A DNA stretch of 64,000 bases from Prevotella koreensis (GCF_003977605.1 NZ_RYYU01000001.1:251175-315174); one strand, 5' to 3'. Positions 27,585-35,721 are shown, numbered from the stretch's first letter. Notes: generated from the letters alone by a model not told the origin. Program-made: numbers and translations.

Positions 27585-28628
27585 TCAGAATTGCATTTCT
27601 TTGGGGAATTGCATTGTGCAGCAGTGTATTGAGCCATGTTGGCGTGTGATAATGGTGCTGTCAATGGGTATCATCTCTCGGTCGGGGAATGCCATTTGCA
27701 GCGTTTTCAGTGCCTTGGCATCGTTCTCCGGTTGCCCGTATGTCGGCACAAGTACCGCTCCGTTTATTATAAGGAAGTTGGCGTATGTTGCCGGGAGACG
27801 TTCACCGTCATGATATATTGGGTCGGGGAAGGGTAGTGGCAGCAGTTTGTAAGGCTCTCCTTCGACAGTTCTCAATCCCTGTAGTTGCAGTTCCATTTCC
27901 TTGAAATCGGTATAATGCTCGTCTGAAGGGTCGTCACACCTTATATATAATATAGTATCGCGCGCGCAAGGACGCACTATTGTGTCTATGTGTCCGTCGG
28001 TATCATCGCCCGCAAGTTGTCCGTGTTCAATCCATATTATTCTGTCGGCTCGCAACATTTCACGTAATCGCAGGTCTATCTGTTCGCGTGTCATCGGCTG
28101 ATTACGATGAGGTGCCAGCAAACAAGACGTTGTCGTGAATATCGTTCCGCATCCGTCACTCTCTATTGAGCCGCCCTCAAGCACGAAATCAAGGTGATTT
28201 TCGTATTTCTCTTCGCACCCGAATATTTTCATGAGACTACGGTTTATCTCATTGTCAAGACCGGCGTCGAACTTCTCTCCCCAGCCATTGAAGCAGAAAT
28301 CGAGCAATATGGGGCTGCCGTCAGCATTGCGCAAAGTGATAAAACCGTGGTCGCGTGCCCAAGTATCGTTGGTCGGTAATTCCACTACACGTACGTTCCT
28401 CATCTCTGTTTTTCCGAGTCTCTCACTCAGTTTCTCTTTTATTTCTTCTGCATGAGGTGTCACCACGAGCAGTTTTTCGCGTCGTGCTATTGCCTCTGCC
28501 ATTTGCAGATAGGTTTCGTTTATCTCTTCAAGGTACGGCTGCCAGTCTGTTTCTTCGTGTGGCCATGTCAGCATCACTCCACTTTGCGGTTCCCATTCTG
28601 CCGGCAATATTGCTCTGTCAATGTTCAT
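27585..28628 (-). CDS. aguA: Agmatine deiminase
   Basis: 347 residues of the peptidyl-arginine-deiminase-like family. Conserved segments include LPAEWEPQSGVMLTWPH, NDTWARDHG, VLEGGSIESDG, EHGQLAGDDTDGHIDT and the catalytic cysteine near the C-terminus (Cys336 in GSIHCCT). It converts agmatine to N-carbamoylputrescine plus ammonia. It is the upstream gene of the aguA-aguB pair. Confidence 0.95.
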   Translation of the reverse strand: MNIDRAILPAEWEPQSGVMLTWPHEETDWQPYLEEINETYLQMAEAIARREKLLVVTPHAEEIKEKLSERLGKTEMRNVRVVELPTNDTWARDHGFITLRNADGSPILLDFCFNGWGEKFDAGLDNEINRSLMKIFGCEEKYENHLDFVLEGGSIESDGCGTIFTTTSCLLAPHRNQPMTREQIDLRLREMLRADRIIWIEHGQLAGDDTDGHIDTIVRPCARDTILYIRCDDPSDEHYTDFKEMELQLQGLRTVEGEPYKLLPLPFPDPIYHDGERLPATYANFLIINGAVLVPTYGQPENDAKALKTLQMAFPDREMIPIDSTIITRQHGSIHCCTMQFPKEMQF

Positions 28629-28988
28629 CTTGTGAATGTTTTTATCCTACAAAGTTACTCATTTGTCGCAGAATTAACAAGAAAATATGTAAAAAACGGT
28701 CAAAATGATAAATTATAAGACGTTGAAATGCGCGTATAACCATTTAGCAAAAAATCACTGTAATATGCCATTGATATGTATCAAAACGTTTGACGTGTGT
28801 CAAAAAAATGCTATAAAAAGCGTCTGTTTTGCTGTATAAAGCATTGCTGAAACACCAAAAGTACTAATTTTGCAGCCGTAAACAAATAGAATGTCCGTGT
28901 AGGATATAGAGTGATAAAATAGGAAAGCCACTAAGGATGGCAAAAGTTATTAGGTAAAAAGATTAAGATTTATAGAAAGGATAACATT
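28629..28988. other. Divergent intergenic region with promoter
   Basis: 360 bp between aguA (minus) and the small ORF. The only element recognised is the TAATTTTG box at 28865-28872 and the leader that follows it. Confidence 0.6.
28865..28872 (+). promoter_or_regulatory. Promoter -7 box for a small-protein gene
   Basis: TAATTTTG preceded by ATTG about 18 bp upstream, a fair match to the Bacteroidetes promoter. The next downstream features are a 34-codon ORF and an intrinsic terminator, giving a transcript of about 310 nt. Confidence 0.5.
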
Positions 28989-29093
28989 ATGAGAAAAATG
29001 GTAAAAAGAGTAATGGATAGCAATAAATTGAATAAGTATTGCGTGAATGTACTTAGAATGTATAATATTGGTAGAGTAAATCTGCCGGTATAA
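28989..29093 (+). CDS. Putative 34-residue basic small protein
   Basis: ATG to TAA, 34 codons. The product starts MRKMVKRVMDSN, is rich in Lys, Arg, Asn and Val, and ends NIGRVNLPV. An AGAAAGGAT stretch lies about 8 bases before the ATG, which is unusual in this phylum and looks like a ribosome binding site. A promoter box is found about 120 bp upstream and a rho-independent terminator about 55 bp downstream, so the ORF would be the only content of its transcript. It has no hydrophobic helix. Function unknown; I do not recognise a family. Confidence 0.5.
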   Translation: MRKMVKRVMDSNKLNKYCVNVLRMYNIGRVNLPV

Positions 29094-29146
29094 TATATTT
29101 AAGAATTGTACGAAAAATGGTTTAGGTTAAAAAAAAATAAATTGAA

Positions 29147-29190
29147 GGCGAGACAGAGCACGCATTGCTTCTGTCTCGTCTTTTATTATT
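29147..29190 (+). terminator. Rho-independent terminator after the small-protein unit
   Basis: The stem GGCGAGACAGA/TCTGTCTCGTC (29147-29157 with 29170-29180) is followed by TTTTATTATT. It stands just before the promoter of the nif3 gene. Confidence 0.75.
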
Positions 29191-29197
29191 ACCTTTG
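29190..29197 (+). promoter_or_regulatory. Promoter -7 box for the nif3-like gene
   Basis: TACCTTTG directly after the upstream terminator. Transcription would begin about 12 bases before the GTG at 29217, which rules out the upstream ATG of the same frame at 29118 or earlier. Confidence 0.6.
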
Positions 29198-29216
29198 CAA
29201 CCTAAACTCACAAGAC

Positions 29217-30020
29217 GTGAAAATAATAGAAGTGCTTCGTGCCCTTGAACGTTTCGCGCCTCTGCCCTTGCAGGAAAGCTACGATAATGCAGGCCTGCAA
29301 ATGGGATTGACAGAGACGGAAGTATCAGGGGCATTATTGTGTTTGGATGTTACCGAGGCTGTGGTGACAGAGGCTGCTGCCACGGGTTGTAATCTCATTG
29401 TAAGTCACCACCCGCTAATTTTCCACCCGTTGCGACGGATTGCGGGCGAAAATGACGTGCAAAGAGCGGTGATGACAGCAATTAAGAAAGATATTGCGGT
29501 GGCAAGCATGCACACCAATATGGATAATGCCGGCGGCGGAGTGAATTTCAGAATAGCAGAAAAAATGGGGCTGCAAAACCCGATTTTCTTCGGCGAAACG
29601 AAGGTTGCCAAGGCGTATGACGGTTCAGAGGTGATGGGAGGCAATGGTGTCGTTGGTTCGCTGGCCGAACCGATGGCTGCTGATGACTTCATAAAGATGC
29701 TGAAATCGAGGTTCGATGTGGAGTGTGTGCAAGCCAACCAACTGCTACGGCGCAAGATAGAGCGCGTTGCGGTGTGTGGAGGCGCAGGCTCGTTCTTGCT
29801 TGGCGATGCCATTAAAGCAGGTGCCGATGCTTTTGTAACGGGCGAAATGCACTACCACGAGTATTTCGGACACGAGCAAGAAATACAGATAGCGGTTATC
29901 GGGCATTTCCAAAGCGAACAGTTCACGAATGAAATATTCAAGGAAATAATAGAAAGGGAGTGTCCCGGAGTGAAGGCTGTGATGAGCAAGACCTGCACCA
30001 ATCCGATACTGTATCTTTAA
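29217..30020 (+). CDS. Nif3-like dinuclear metal centre protein
   Basis: 267 residues from the GTG at 29217 (VKIIEVLRALERFAPL). The frame is open further upstream, but that part contains a terminator and the promoter. NIF3/DUF34 signatures are present: QESYDNAGLQ, VSHHPLIFHPL (metal-binding His-His), MHTNMDNA, GEMHYHE and IGHFQSEQ. The family forms hexameric toroids with two metal ions per subunit; it may be linked to GTP cyclohydrolase-like chemistry, but the reaction is not settled. The zinc-ribbon gene downstream is its usual Bacteroidetes neighbour. Confidence 0.9.
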   Translation: MKIIEVLRALERFAPLPLQESYDNAGLQMGLTETEVSGALLCLDVTEAVVTEAAATGCNLIVSHHPLIFHPLRRIAGENDVQRAVMTAIKKDIAVASMHTNMDNAGGGVNFRIAEKMGLQNPIFFGETKVAKAYDGSEVMGGNGVVGSLAEPMAADDFIKMLKSRFDVECVQANQLLRRKIERVAVCGGAGSFLLGDAIKAGADAFVTGEMHYHEYFGHEQEIQIAVIGHFQSEQFTNEIFKEIIERECPGVKAVMSKTCTNPILYL

Positions 30021-30094
30021 AGCACAGAGCAAGAAAAATATCCGAATTAAGACCAAATCGGTCATTGAAGTCTGCACAGATTATGTTTTATTGT

Positions 30095-30180
30095 TGGTCA
30101 GGTTGTCTGCACTATTCTCAAAGACGTAGCGGGCTACGGCGAGAAAATAAGGAAAAAAGATGACAATAAGCAAATAAAAG
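30095..30180. repeat. AGCGGGCTA palindromic repeat, copy 2
   Basis: The core CGTAGC-GG-GCTACG (30125-30138) is followed by GAGAAAATAAGGAAAAAAGAT, matching the layout of copy 1 at 8660-8770. It lies in the 297-bp gap between nif3 and the zinc-ribbon gene, which also holds a C-rich/G-rich stretch (30267-30310) able to form a hairpin (CCTCCCC/GGGGG). Confidence 0.6.
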
Positions 30181-30317
30181 AAAGCAGGAAGCGATGGAGT
30201 CAATATGAAATGGAAAAATAGCAGTCTGTTGACAGATTAAGGTAAAATATTAACGACAAGGCCCTCGCCCCTGTTACGGCCTCCCCTTTGGGGGATAAAG
30301 AGGGGGGACAAGGTTTT

Positions 30318-31157
30318 ATGGCAAGGAAAGATCCTACAGATTTATCGGTTGAAGAGAAACTGAAAGCACTCTATCAACTACAGACAACGTTGTCGTCGAT
30401 TGACGAGAAGCGTGCAATCAGAGGTGAACTGCCTCTGGAAGTGGAAGAATTGGAAGACGAAATCGTCGGTCTTAACACGCGTGTGGAGCGTATCGAGACT
30501 GAAATTCAGGAGTTTCAAGATGCCATTTCACAGCGTAAACGCGAAATTGTGGAGGCAGAACAGAGCATTGAACGCTATAAGCAACAACTCAATGAGGTGC
30601 GCAATAATCGTGAGTATGACACACTGAGCAAGGAGATTGAGTTTCAGGAACTTGAGGTTCAGTTGTGTAATAAGAAAATACGTGAGGCTCTGACTAAAAT
30701 CGAAGAGAAGAAGCAAGACTTGGAGAGAAACGAAGAGGTGATAAAAGACCGCAAAATGGCTCTTGAGGAAAAGAAGAACGAACTCGATGAGATTGTGGCA
30801 GAAACACGCACCGAAGAAGATCGTCTGAAACTAAAGGCAAAGGAACTGGAACTGAAAATAGAGCCACGACTGCTCACCAGTTTCAAGCGCATACGCAAGA
30901 ATGCACGCAACGGTCTGGGTATTGTCTATGTGAATCGTGACGCCTGCGGTGGTTGCTTCAACAAAATTCCGCCACAGCGACAACTTGACATCAAGATACA
31001 CAAGAAGATTATCGTCTGCGAATATTGCGGACGAATAATGATTGATCCGGAACTGGCAGGCGTGAAACTTGACAAACCGGCAGCAGAAGAAAAGCCAAAG
31101 CGCAAGCGTGCAATACGTCGCACAAAGAAATCGGAAGACGACGCTGCAGAGGCATAA
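30318..31157 (+). CDS. Coiled-coil protein with C-terminal C4 zinc ribbon
   Basis: 279 residues from the ATG at 30318 (MARKDPTDLSVEEKL); an in-frame TTG 30 bases upstream lies in a G-rich stretch and is not preferred. Residues about 30-190 form a long charged coiled coil. A zinc ribbon follows with CGGCFNKIPPQ and CEYCGRIM (about 222-260), then a basic Lys/Arg tail. The family (often annotated as C4-type zinc ribbon, zf-RING_7) is thought to bind nucleic acid, but no specific reaction is known. It is paired with nif3. Confidence 0.88.
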   Translation: MARKDPTDLSVEEKLKALYQLQTTLSSIDEKRAIRGELPLEVEELEDEIVGLNTRVERIETEIQEFQDAISQRKREIVEAEQSIERYKQQLNEVRNNREYDTLSKEIEFQELEVQLCNKKIREALTKIEEKKQDLERNEEVIKDRKMALEEKKNELDEIVAETRTEEDRLKLKAKELELKIEPRLLTSFKRIRKNARNGLGIVYVNRDACGGCFNKIPPQRQLDIKIHKKIIVCEYCGRIMIDPELAGVKLDKPAAEEKPKRKRAIRRTKKSEDDAAEA

Positions 31158-31240
31158 AATTCTTCATAACATCATTTTTCTGCTATGATGCCGCGCATTA
31201 AAATCCTTTTTTTGAACGCAAATCACAGCAGATAGAATAC

Positions 31241-31302
31241 AAATAAGACGTGAATTATCCGAGAATGCATTCTTGTATTTACGGATAATTCACGTCTTAT
31301 TT
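31241..31302. repeat. Perfect 21-bp inverted repeat
   Basis: Bases 31241-31261 (AAATAAGACGTGAATTATCCG) are exactly complementary to 31282-31302, with a 20-base loop that itself contains the palindrome GAATGCATTC. No T-tract follows on either strand beyond the A/T ends of the stem, but it could end transcription in both directions. Confidence 0.85.
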
Positions 31303-31380
31303 ATGGCGGTTAGTGTTGAAATGAATCTTCGGTTAGTGTGAAACTATTATCGCTAAACACTACTTTGCATCGCGATTTAG

Positions 31381-31458
31381 CCCAAAATAGAAAGCAATTT
31401 CGCCCATTTTACTCTGCAAATTCGCCGAATTTGCTCGGCAAAATCGCCTATTTTGGTT
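31381..31458. repeat. GGCGAATTT-type dispersed repeat, copy 2
   Basis: Contains CAATTTCGCCCATTTT, GCAAATTCGCCGAATTTGC and GCAAAATCGCCTATTTTGG units. It lies between convergent genes. Confidence 0.75.
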
Positions 31459-31535
31459 TTACATGGGATATGTTTTATAGTAGTAATTGCCTATTATTGA
31501 TGTGTGGTGTGCGGTATCCATGTTTAGGGCGAGGC

Positions 31536-32486
31536 TCATTTCTGTTGCTGCTTTCTGTAGTCCCACAGTTCCAGCGAGTTTATGATATTCTGCCAAAGCA
31601 CGTAACAGCCTGCGCCGACCGATGCAACGGGATTGAGATACATGTAGGCCACCCAGATGCTCAGTGCCGTATTCTTCTGAAAGAGAGCCTGTCCGGAGTT
31701 TATTTTTTCGCCGAAGCGTCTGCCAATGGCACGCCCGATGCCGAACTGAACGAAACATACGATGAGAGAGAGTACTGCAATCATGACAAGCAACGACATA
31801 GACGCGTCGGAATGAATGATGTTTTTTACCGTGATGCCTGTGGTTATTGCGAGTGAAACGCCCCAAAAATAGAAACCGAGATTTGGCTTCGATATAATCC
31901 ACCGGTGCATCGGATGGACATAATGGCGTATAAAATAACCTAAAACGAGGGGTAAAATTAGTACCAAAGCCACCTTTTCGAGAATAATAAGGAATGCGAC
32001 GAGGAACGTGATATGCGTATCGTTTTCGAGAAGTGGGAACACGGCAGGTATCATGAAAGCCGACGCAAGTGAGGATATTAGGGTGAAGGTGGTCATCGTA
32101 CTGATGTTTCCGCCAAGTTTTCCGGTGACAACCGGGGCGGCCGAAGCAGACGGGCCGATGATGCAAGTGAGTACGGCCTCCCATAGAATTTTCTGCTCGA
32201 TGCTGTTGCCTACAAATATAATGATGGCAATATTCAGAATCACGAGCACCACTTGTGCCACAAGCACCCATAGATGCCAGCGGTGGGGGCGCATCTGATG
32301 GAAATCTACTTTGCAGAAAGTGACAAGCAAAGTGAGGAAAACAAAGAACGGAAAGATGACATCGAACACCGGACCGAACATACATGCGGCAGTGTCGAGC
32401 GCCGGAACATAATAGAAAATAAGGTAGCAGAGTGTTCCTAATGCTATCGAGACCGGAAGTGTCCAGTCTTTAAGGAATTTCAGCAT
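31536..32486 (-). CDS. BASS/SBF-type transporter
   Basis: 316 residues with nine or ten membrane helices. It resembles bile acid:sodium symporter-family proteins: FPFFVFLTLLVTFCKVDF in an early helix and the inverted-repeat crossover region GPSASAAPVVTGKLGGN. Substrate cannot be read from sequence; bacterial members carry organic acids, pantoate, bile acids and others. A 62-codon gene lies 12 bp upstream on the same strand. Confidence 0.85.
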   Translation of the reverse strand: MLKFLKDWTLPVSIALGTLCYLIFYYVPALDTAACMFGPVFDVIFPFFVFLTLLVTFCKVDFHQMRPHRWHLWVLVAQVVLVILNIAIIIFVGNSIEQKILWEAVLTCIIGPSASAAPVVTGKLGGNISTMTTFTLISSLASAFMIPAVFPLLENDTHITFLVAFLIILEKVALVLILPLVLGYFIRHYVHPMHRWIISKPNLGFYFWGVSLAITTGITVKNIIHSDASMSLLVMIAVLSLIVCFVQFGIGRAIGRRFGEKINSGQALFQKNTALSIWVAYMYLNPVASVGAGCYVLWQNIINSLELWDYRKQQQK

Positions 32487-32498
32487 GGTGGTATTTCT

Positions 32499-32687
32499 TT
32501 ATTTTTCAGGCTCTTCCGTGATGTCTTTCAGTTCGTAGAACGGATTGCGTACATCTTCCGGGAAGTAGGCCTTGCCGGTATCATCTACCCACACGGCAAT
32601 GCCGCACTGCACTGCGGGATGATCCATCGTCAGACTTACGGGTTTCTCTTCGCCGGTGATGATATTCTTCATTATTGCCTTTTTCAT
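32499..32687 (-). CDS. Small conserved hypothetical protein
   Basis: 62 residues beginning MKKAIMKNIITGEEKP, without signal peptide or membrane helix. It is acidic at the C-terminus (DITEEPEK). The gene is 12 bp upstream of the transporter and looks translationally linked to it. Coding is supported by its tight spacing and normal codon use; no family was recognised. Confidence 0.7.
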   Translation of the reverse strand: MKKAIMKNIITGEEKPVSLTMDHPAVQCGIAVWVDDTGKAYFPEDVRNPFYELKDITEEPEK

Positions 32688-32756
32688 ATCTTGATGTGTT
32701 TTGTTTTTTTGAAATATTGCTGTCGTATGTTTGAGATGATGTTGCCTTGTGAGATG

Positions 32757-33206
32757 CTAAAGTTTCTGATATACAGGTATTTCGGACAAGAATGAATAAC
32801 TATGTTTCTCGTAATCCATTTTACAGCAGATGTGCTGCAGTCCGTTTGATACCGTCAGATAATCCACGTGAAGCAGCATGTTGTATGCCGTTATCTGGTC
32901 GAAAACGCTCTGTGTGAGTTGTATCGTGGGGGCTTTATATTCCACAATCATAATCGGGCGCGCCTCCTTATTATATATAATAGAGTCGCAGCGTAGTCGT
33001 TTCTCTGCCACACGGAGTTCTACCTCGTTTGCCATGAGTCCGGCAGGGTAGCCCTTATGGTCGGTAAGGAAATGCACAAAGTGCTGGCGCACCCATTCTT
33101 CCGGTGTTAAGGCTATGTATTTGCGCCGTAGGAAATCGAAAATATGGGGTTTGCCGTCTTTCTCTTTTATTTTTATTTCGTAATCGGGTAGGTTTAATCG
33201 AAACAT
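32757..33206 (-). CDS. Stand-alone type I restriction HsdR N-terminal-like nuclease domain protein
   Basis: 149 residues from the ATG at 33206 (MFRLNLPDYEIKI). A longer frame begins at 33242, but that would leave only a few bases after the promoter box at 33255-33262. The protein matches the HSDR_N (PF13588-type) PD-(D/E)xK fold: RKYIALTPEEWVRQHF, ELRVAEKRLRCDSIIYN (Asp) and IMIVEYKAP (E-x-K). It has no helicase or methylase partner nearby, so it is unlikely to be a restriction system. Such orphan proteins are common in Bacteroidetes next to holA; their role is unknown. Confidence 0.85.
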   Translation of the reverse strand: MFRLNLPDYEIKIKEKDGKPHIFDFLRRKYIALTPEEWVRQHFVHFLTDHKGYPAGLMANEVELRVAEKRLRCDSIIYNKEARPIMIVEYKAPTIQLTQSVFDQITAYNMLLHVDYLTVSNGLQHICCKMDYEKHSYSFLSEIPVYQKL

Positions 33207-33211
33207 TTTAT

Positions 33212-33262
33212 TAACTTTGTAACCCAAATAGTAGCATGCCACTTATGGCATCCGCAAAGTTA
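33212..33262. promoter_or_regulatory. Divergent promoters for the HsdR-N-like gene and holA
   Basis: TAACTTTG on the plus strand (33212-33219, for holA) and TAACTTTG on the minus strand (33255-33262, for the HsdR-N gene) face each other with overlapping transcripts. The palindrome ATGCCA-CTTA-TGGCAT (33236-33251) lies between them. Confidence 0.55.
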
Positions 33263-33290
33263 CTTATTAAAACCGAAAGAAACGAAAAAT

Positions 33291-34319
33291 ATGGCAGAAA
33301 AGAAGTCGGCAGTGTCTTTTGACAATGTGATGCGTGACCTCAAAGCCGGGAAATATGCACCTGTGTATATCCTGATGGGCGAGGAATCGTATTATATAGA
33401 CCGTATATGCGACTTCATTTCAGATAATGCGCTGCGCGAAGACGAACGCGACTTCAATATGACCGTTGTCTTCGGTGCCGATACTACGGCGGCGAAAGTT
33501 GCCGATATGGCACGCAGATACCCGATGATGGTAGAACGACAGGTGGTGATAGTGAAAGAAGCACAGGCTATGAGACAGTGGGATCAGTTGGAACACTATT
33601 TCGAAAATCCACTTAATACTACAATTCTTGTTATCTGCTACAAGAATGGTACGATAGATGCAAGGAAGAAAATCGTTGCGTTGGCGCAGAAAATTGGAGT
33701 GGTGTTCACGAGCAACAAAAAACGTGAACAGGATTTGCCACCTTTCATCGAGACTCATCTCAGAGAGCATGGGGTGGGCATTGACTATAAAGCGGCGCAG
33801 ATGATTGCCGACCATATTGGTTCTGACCTCAGTCGTATGACGAGCGAACTTGAAAAACTCAGACTCTCATTGAAGGAGGGAGAGAAAACGGTCACACCGG
33901 AACTTGTTGAGAAGAACATCGGGGTAAGCAAGGATTATAATCCGTTTGAGTTTAGAAATGCAATCGTGCAGAAAAATGTATTGAAGGCAAATCAGATTAT
34001 GATGTATTTTTGCAACAATCCGAAGTCAGGCGGACCTTACATTCTTGTGCCGCAACTTTTTGGTTATTTCCAAAATCTGATGATTGCTTACTATGCTCCT
34101 GACAGAAATAATGATGAGTCGATGGCGAAATATCTTGGACTAAGAAGCGGGTGGGCGGCTCGCGATTATATCACCGGAGTGAGAAATTACTCGGGTAGAA
34201 AAGTGCTCGAAATAATTTCAAAAATACGAGAAACCGATTCCAAAATCAAGGGCATAGGTAAGGGAAATGCCACTGATTTTGACCTTATGCAGGAACTTGT
34301 TTTCTTCATTTTACACTAA
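33291..34319 (+). CDS. holA: DNA polymerase III subunit delta
   Basis: 342 residues with the delta-subunit layout. The N-terminal AAA+-like domain contains GKYAPVYILMGEESYYIDRI (family LL.GEE.f motif) and VVIVKEAQAMRQWDQL. A middle domain (SDLSRMTSELEKLRL, VEKNIGVSKDYNPFEF) and a helical collar domain at the C-terminus follow. Delta opens the beta clamp as part of the clamp loader. It is a monocistronic gene ending in a terminator. Confidence 0.94.
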   Translation: MAEKKSAVSFDNVMRDLKAGKYAPVYILMGEESYYIDRICDFISDNALREDERDFNMTVVFGADTTAAKVADMARRYPMMVERQVVIVKEAQAMRQWDQLEHYFENPLNTTILVICYKNGTIDARKKIVALAQKIGVVFTSNKKREQDLPPFIETHLREHGVGIDYKAAQMIADHIGSDLSRMTSELEKLRLSLKEGEKTVTPELVEKNIGVSKDYNPFEFRNAIVQKNVLKANQIMMYFCNNPKSGGPYILVPQLFGYFQNLMIAYYAPDRNNDESMAKYLGLRSGWAARDYITGVRNYSGRKVLEIISKIRETDSKIKGIGKGNATDFDLMQELVFFILH

Positions 34320-34324
34320 AAATC

Positions 34325-34348
34325 GCCCTCCGAAAGGGCTATTTTTTT
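34325..34348 (+). terminator. Rho-independent terminator after holA
   Basis: GCCCT-CCGAA-AGGGC hairpin followed by a run of seven T residues, starting 6 bases after the stop codon. Confidence 0.85.
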
Positions 34349-35095
34349 CTATAATTCGATTTTTATAATACATGTTTTTTTCGTGTAACTCCCATCGTTT
34401 TCAGTGTGTTTGGCGAAAAACTCCTCTCCATTTCGGGGCATAAAATCATTTGTTCTGCCATTGGTTTGGAAACAACTCGTTTTCATTAAAAAAACGCTTA
34501 ACGTGACTCTTGATATTTACATTTCACATTATTTAGAGTTTACAACAATGAATTTAAAAACATAAAATACCAAAGTTTTTAATCTTGTTTTACAAATCAA
34601 AACACAAAAGATAACAATTCACAAACTGAAACATCAGTAGTTGATACGCGTTTCAATATATAAATCAAAACATTCAATACCTAAACATTATACATATACT
34701 ATATATGTTATTTATATATAATCTCCCAATAATCAGCGAATTACTACATTTCATACATCTAAAAATATAAGAGGAACGTACAATATACACCTAAAAGTTG
34801 CATATTTGACTATTTGCTTGCTTTCGCTTTGTAAATAATAACATAACAGTCAGTATTTTATAAAATCCTTGTAAATAAAGGATTTGAGGCCATTTAAACC
34901 TCTAAATTTACATTTACGTTTACGAATATACAAATATGAATTTATAAATTAAAGATTTAAAAGTTTGAATTTAAAAACTCAAAGTTTTGAAATCGAAATA
35001 TGTTTTTAAAAGTTTGGATATTTAAATATTTTGCTTTACCTTTGTAAACTGAAAGAAAAAACGCCCAAAATGGCAAAAAACAGTCCTATCAGTAG
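34349..35095. other. Long AT-rich non-coding region
   Basis: About 750 bp without a credible gene, strongly A/T-rich, with many short TTTACA/TGTAAA-like and CAAA/TTTG words, a hairpin AAATCCTT/AAGGATTT near 34864-34887 and a promoter at the end. No cluster of DnaA boxes was seen, so it is not called an origin. It could hold a regulatory region for the XRE gene or a decayed sequence. Confidence 0.55.
35013..35044 (+). promoter_or_regulatory. Promoter for the XRE regulator
   Basis: TTTG (35013-35016), 20 bp, TACCTTTG (35037-35044): perfect match to consensus, about 50 bp before the start. Confidence 0.75.
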
Positions 35096-35572
35096 ATGAA
35101 AGACAGAATTCGACAGATAATGGAGAGTCAACACATGACTCAACAGACGTTCGCTCAGTTCATAGGAATCTCTCCCGCAGCACTGAGCAGTATCTTCAAC
35201 GGTCGCACCAATGCGACCCTAAACACGGTTGAGGCTATCAAGTCAAAACTGCCGGCGCTGAACAGCGACTGGTTGCTATTTGGCAAAGGTAAGATGTATG
35301 AGGGTGAATTGTCGGGCGATGACGATAACACTACCGGCGGTCAGGCGAACGGCGAACCAATGCTCGACTTTGGAGAAACAGAGTCGACTATTGCTTCATA
35401 TCCTCATCAGTCACCTATCATTAATAATGCCGGTCGCCAGAATTCGGCATCTCAGCGACAGGTATTGAAGCCCGAGGTGAAGTATGTGGAGCGTCCGCAG
35501 AGACAGATAACCGAGATACGTATCTATTTCGATGACCTCACCTACGAGACCTTTGTACCTAAGAGTAAATAA
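35096..35572 (+). CDS. XRE-family helix-turn-helix regulator
   Basis: 158 residues. An N-terminal Cro/CI-type HTH (about 1-60: MTQQTFAQFIGISPAALSSI, FNGRTNATLNTVEAI) is followed by NSDWLLFGKGKMY, a motif often found after the HTH in Bacteroidetes XRE regulators. The rest is a polar, disordered linker and a short C-terminal beta-rich segment (EIRIYFDDLTYETFVPKSK). It stands alone after a long AT-rich region and upstream of the pyrKD operon; target genes are unknown. Confidence 0.9.
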   Translation: MKDRIRQIMESQHMTQQTFAQFIGISPAALSSIFNGRTNATLNTVEAIKSKLPALNSDWLLFGKGKMYEGELSGDDDNTTGGQANGEPMLDFGETESTIASYPHQSPIINNAGRQNSASQRQVLKPEVKYVERPQRQITEIRIYFDDLTYETFVPKSK

Positions 35573-35610
35573 CAACTATTGCTTTCTCTTTTTGGATTAG
35601 AGAAAAGTTT

Positions 35611-35650
35611 TTGTGGAGTTTCGGATACTAATATTCTCCGTAACTCCACA
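35611..35650 (+). other. Hairpin between the XRE gene and pyrK
   Basis: TGTGGAGTT-x-CGGA pairs with TCCGT-AACTCCACA across an 11-base loop. It is not followed by a T-tract. It may end the XRE transcript or protect an RNA end. Confidence 0.5.
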
Positions 35651-35713
35651 GAATAGCATTCATTATTTTAATTATTTTCTAATCACACCTACCTTTTTCT
35701 CATTTATTTTGTA

Positions 35714-35721
35714 TAAATTTG
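35714..35721 (+). promoter_or_regulatory. Promoter -7 box for pyrK-pyrD
   Basis: TAAATTTG located 18 bases before the ATG at 35739. It implies a very short leader and excludes the longer frame starting at 35613. Confidence 0.55.

Larger units (their letters stand above)
31158..31535. other. Convergent intergenic region with perfect inverted repeat and GGCGAATTT repeat
   Basis: 378 bp between the zinc-ribbon gene (plus) and the BASS transporter (minus). It is occupied by a 21-bp inverted repeat (31241-31302) and repeat copy 2 (31381-31458). Confidence 0.75.

Noticed and set aside
31459..32385. 308-codon minus-strand frame overlapping the BASS transporter
   Set aside because: It is in another frame of the same strand as the transporter, lacks hydrophobic pattern and conserved motifs.
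34349..35095. AT-rich region considered as a replication origin
   Set aside because: No cluster of DnaA boxes and no dnaA/dnaN nearby.
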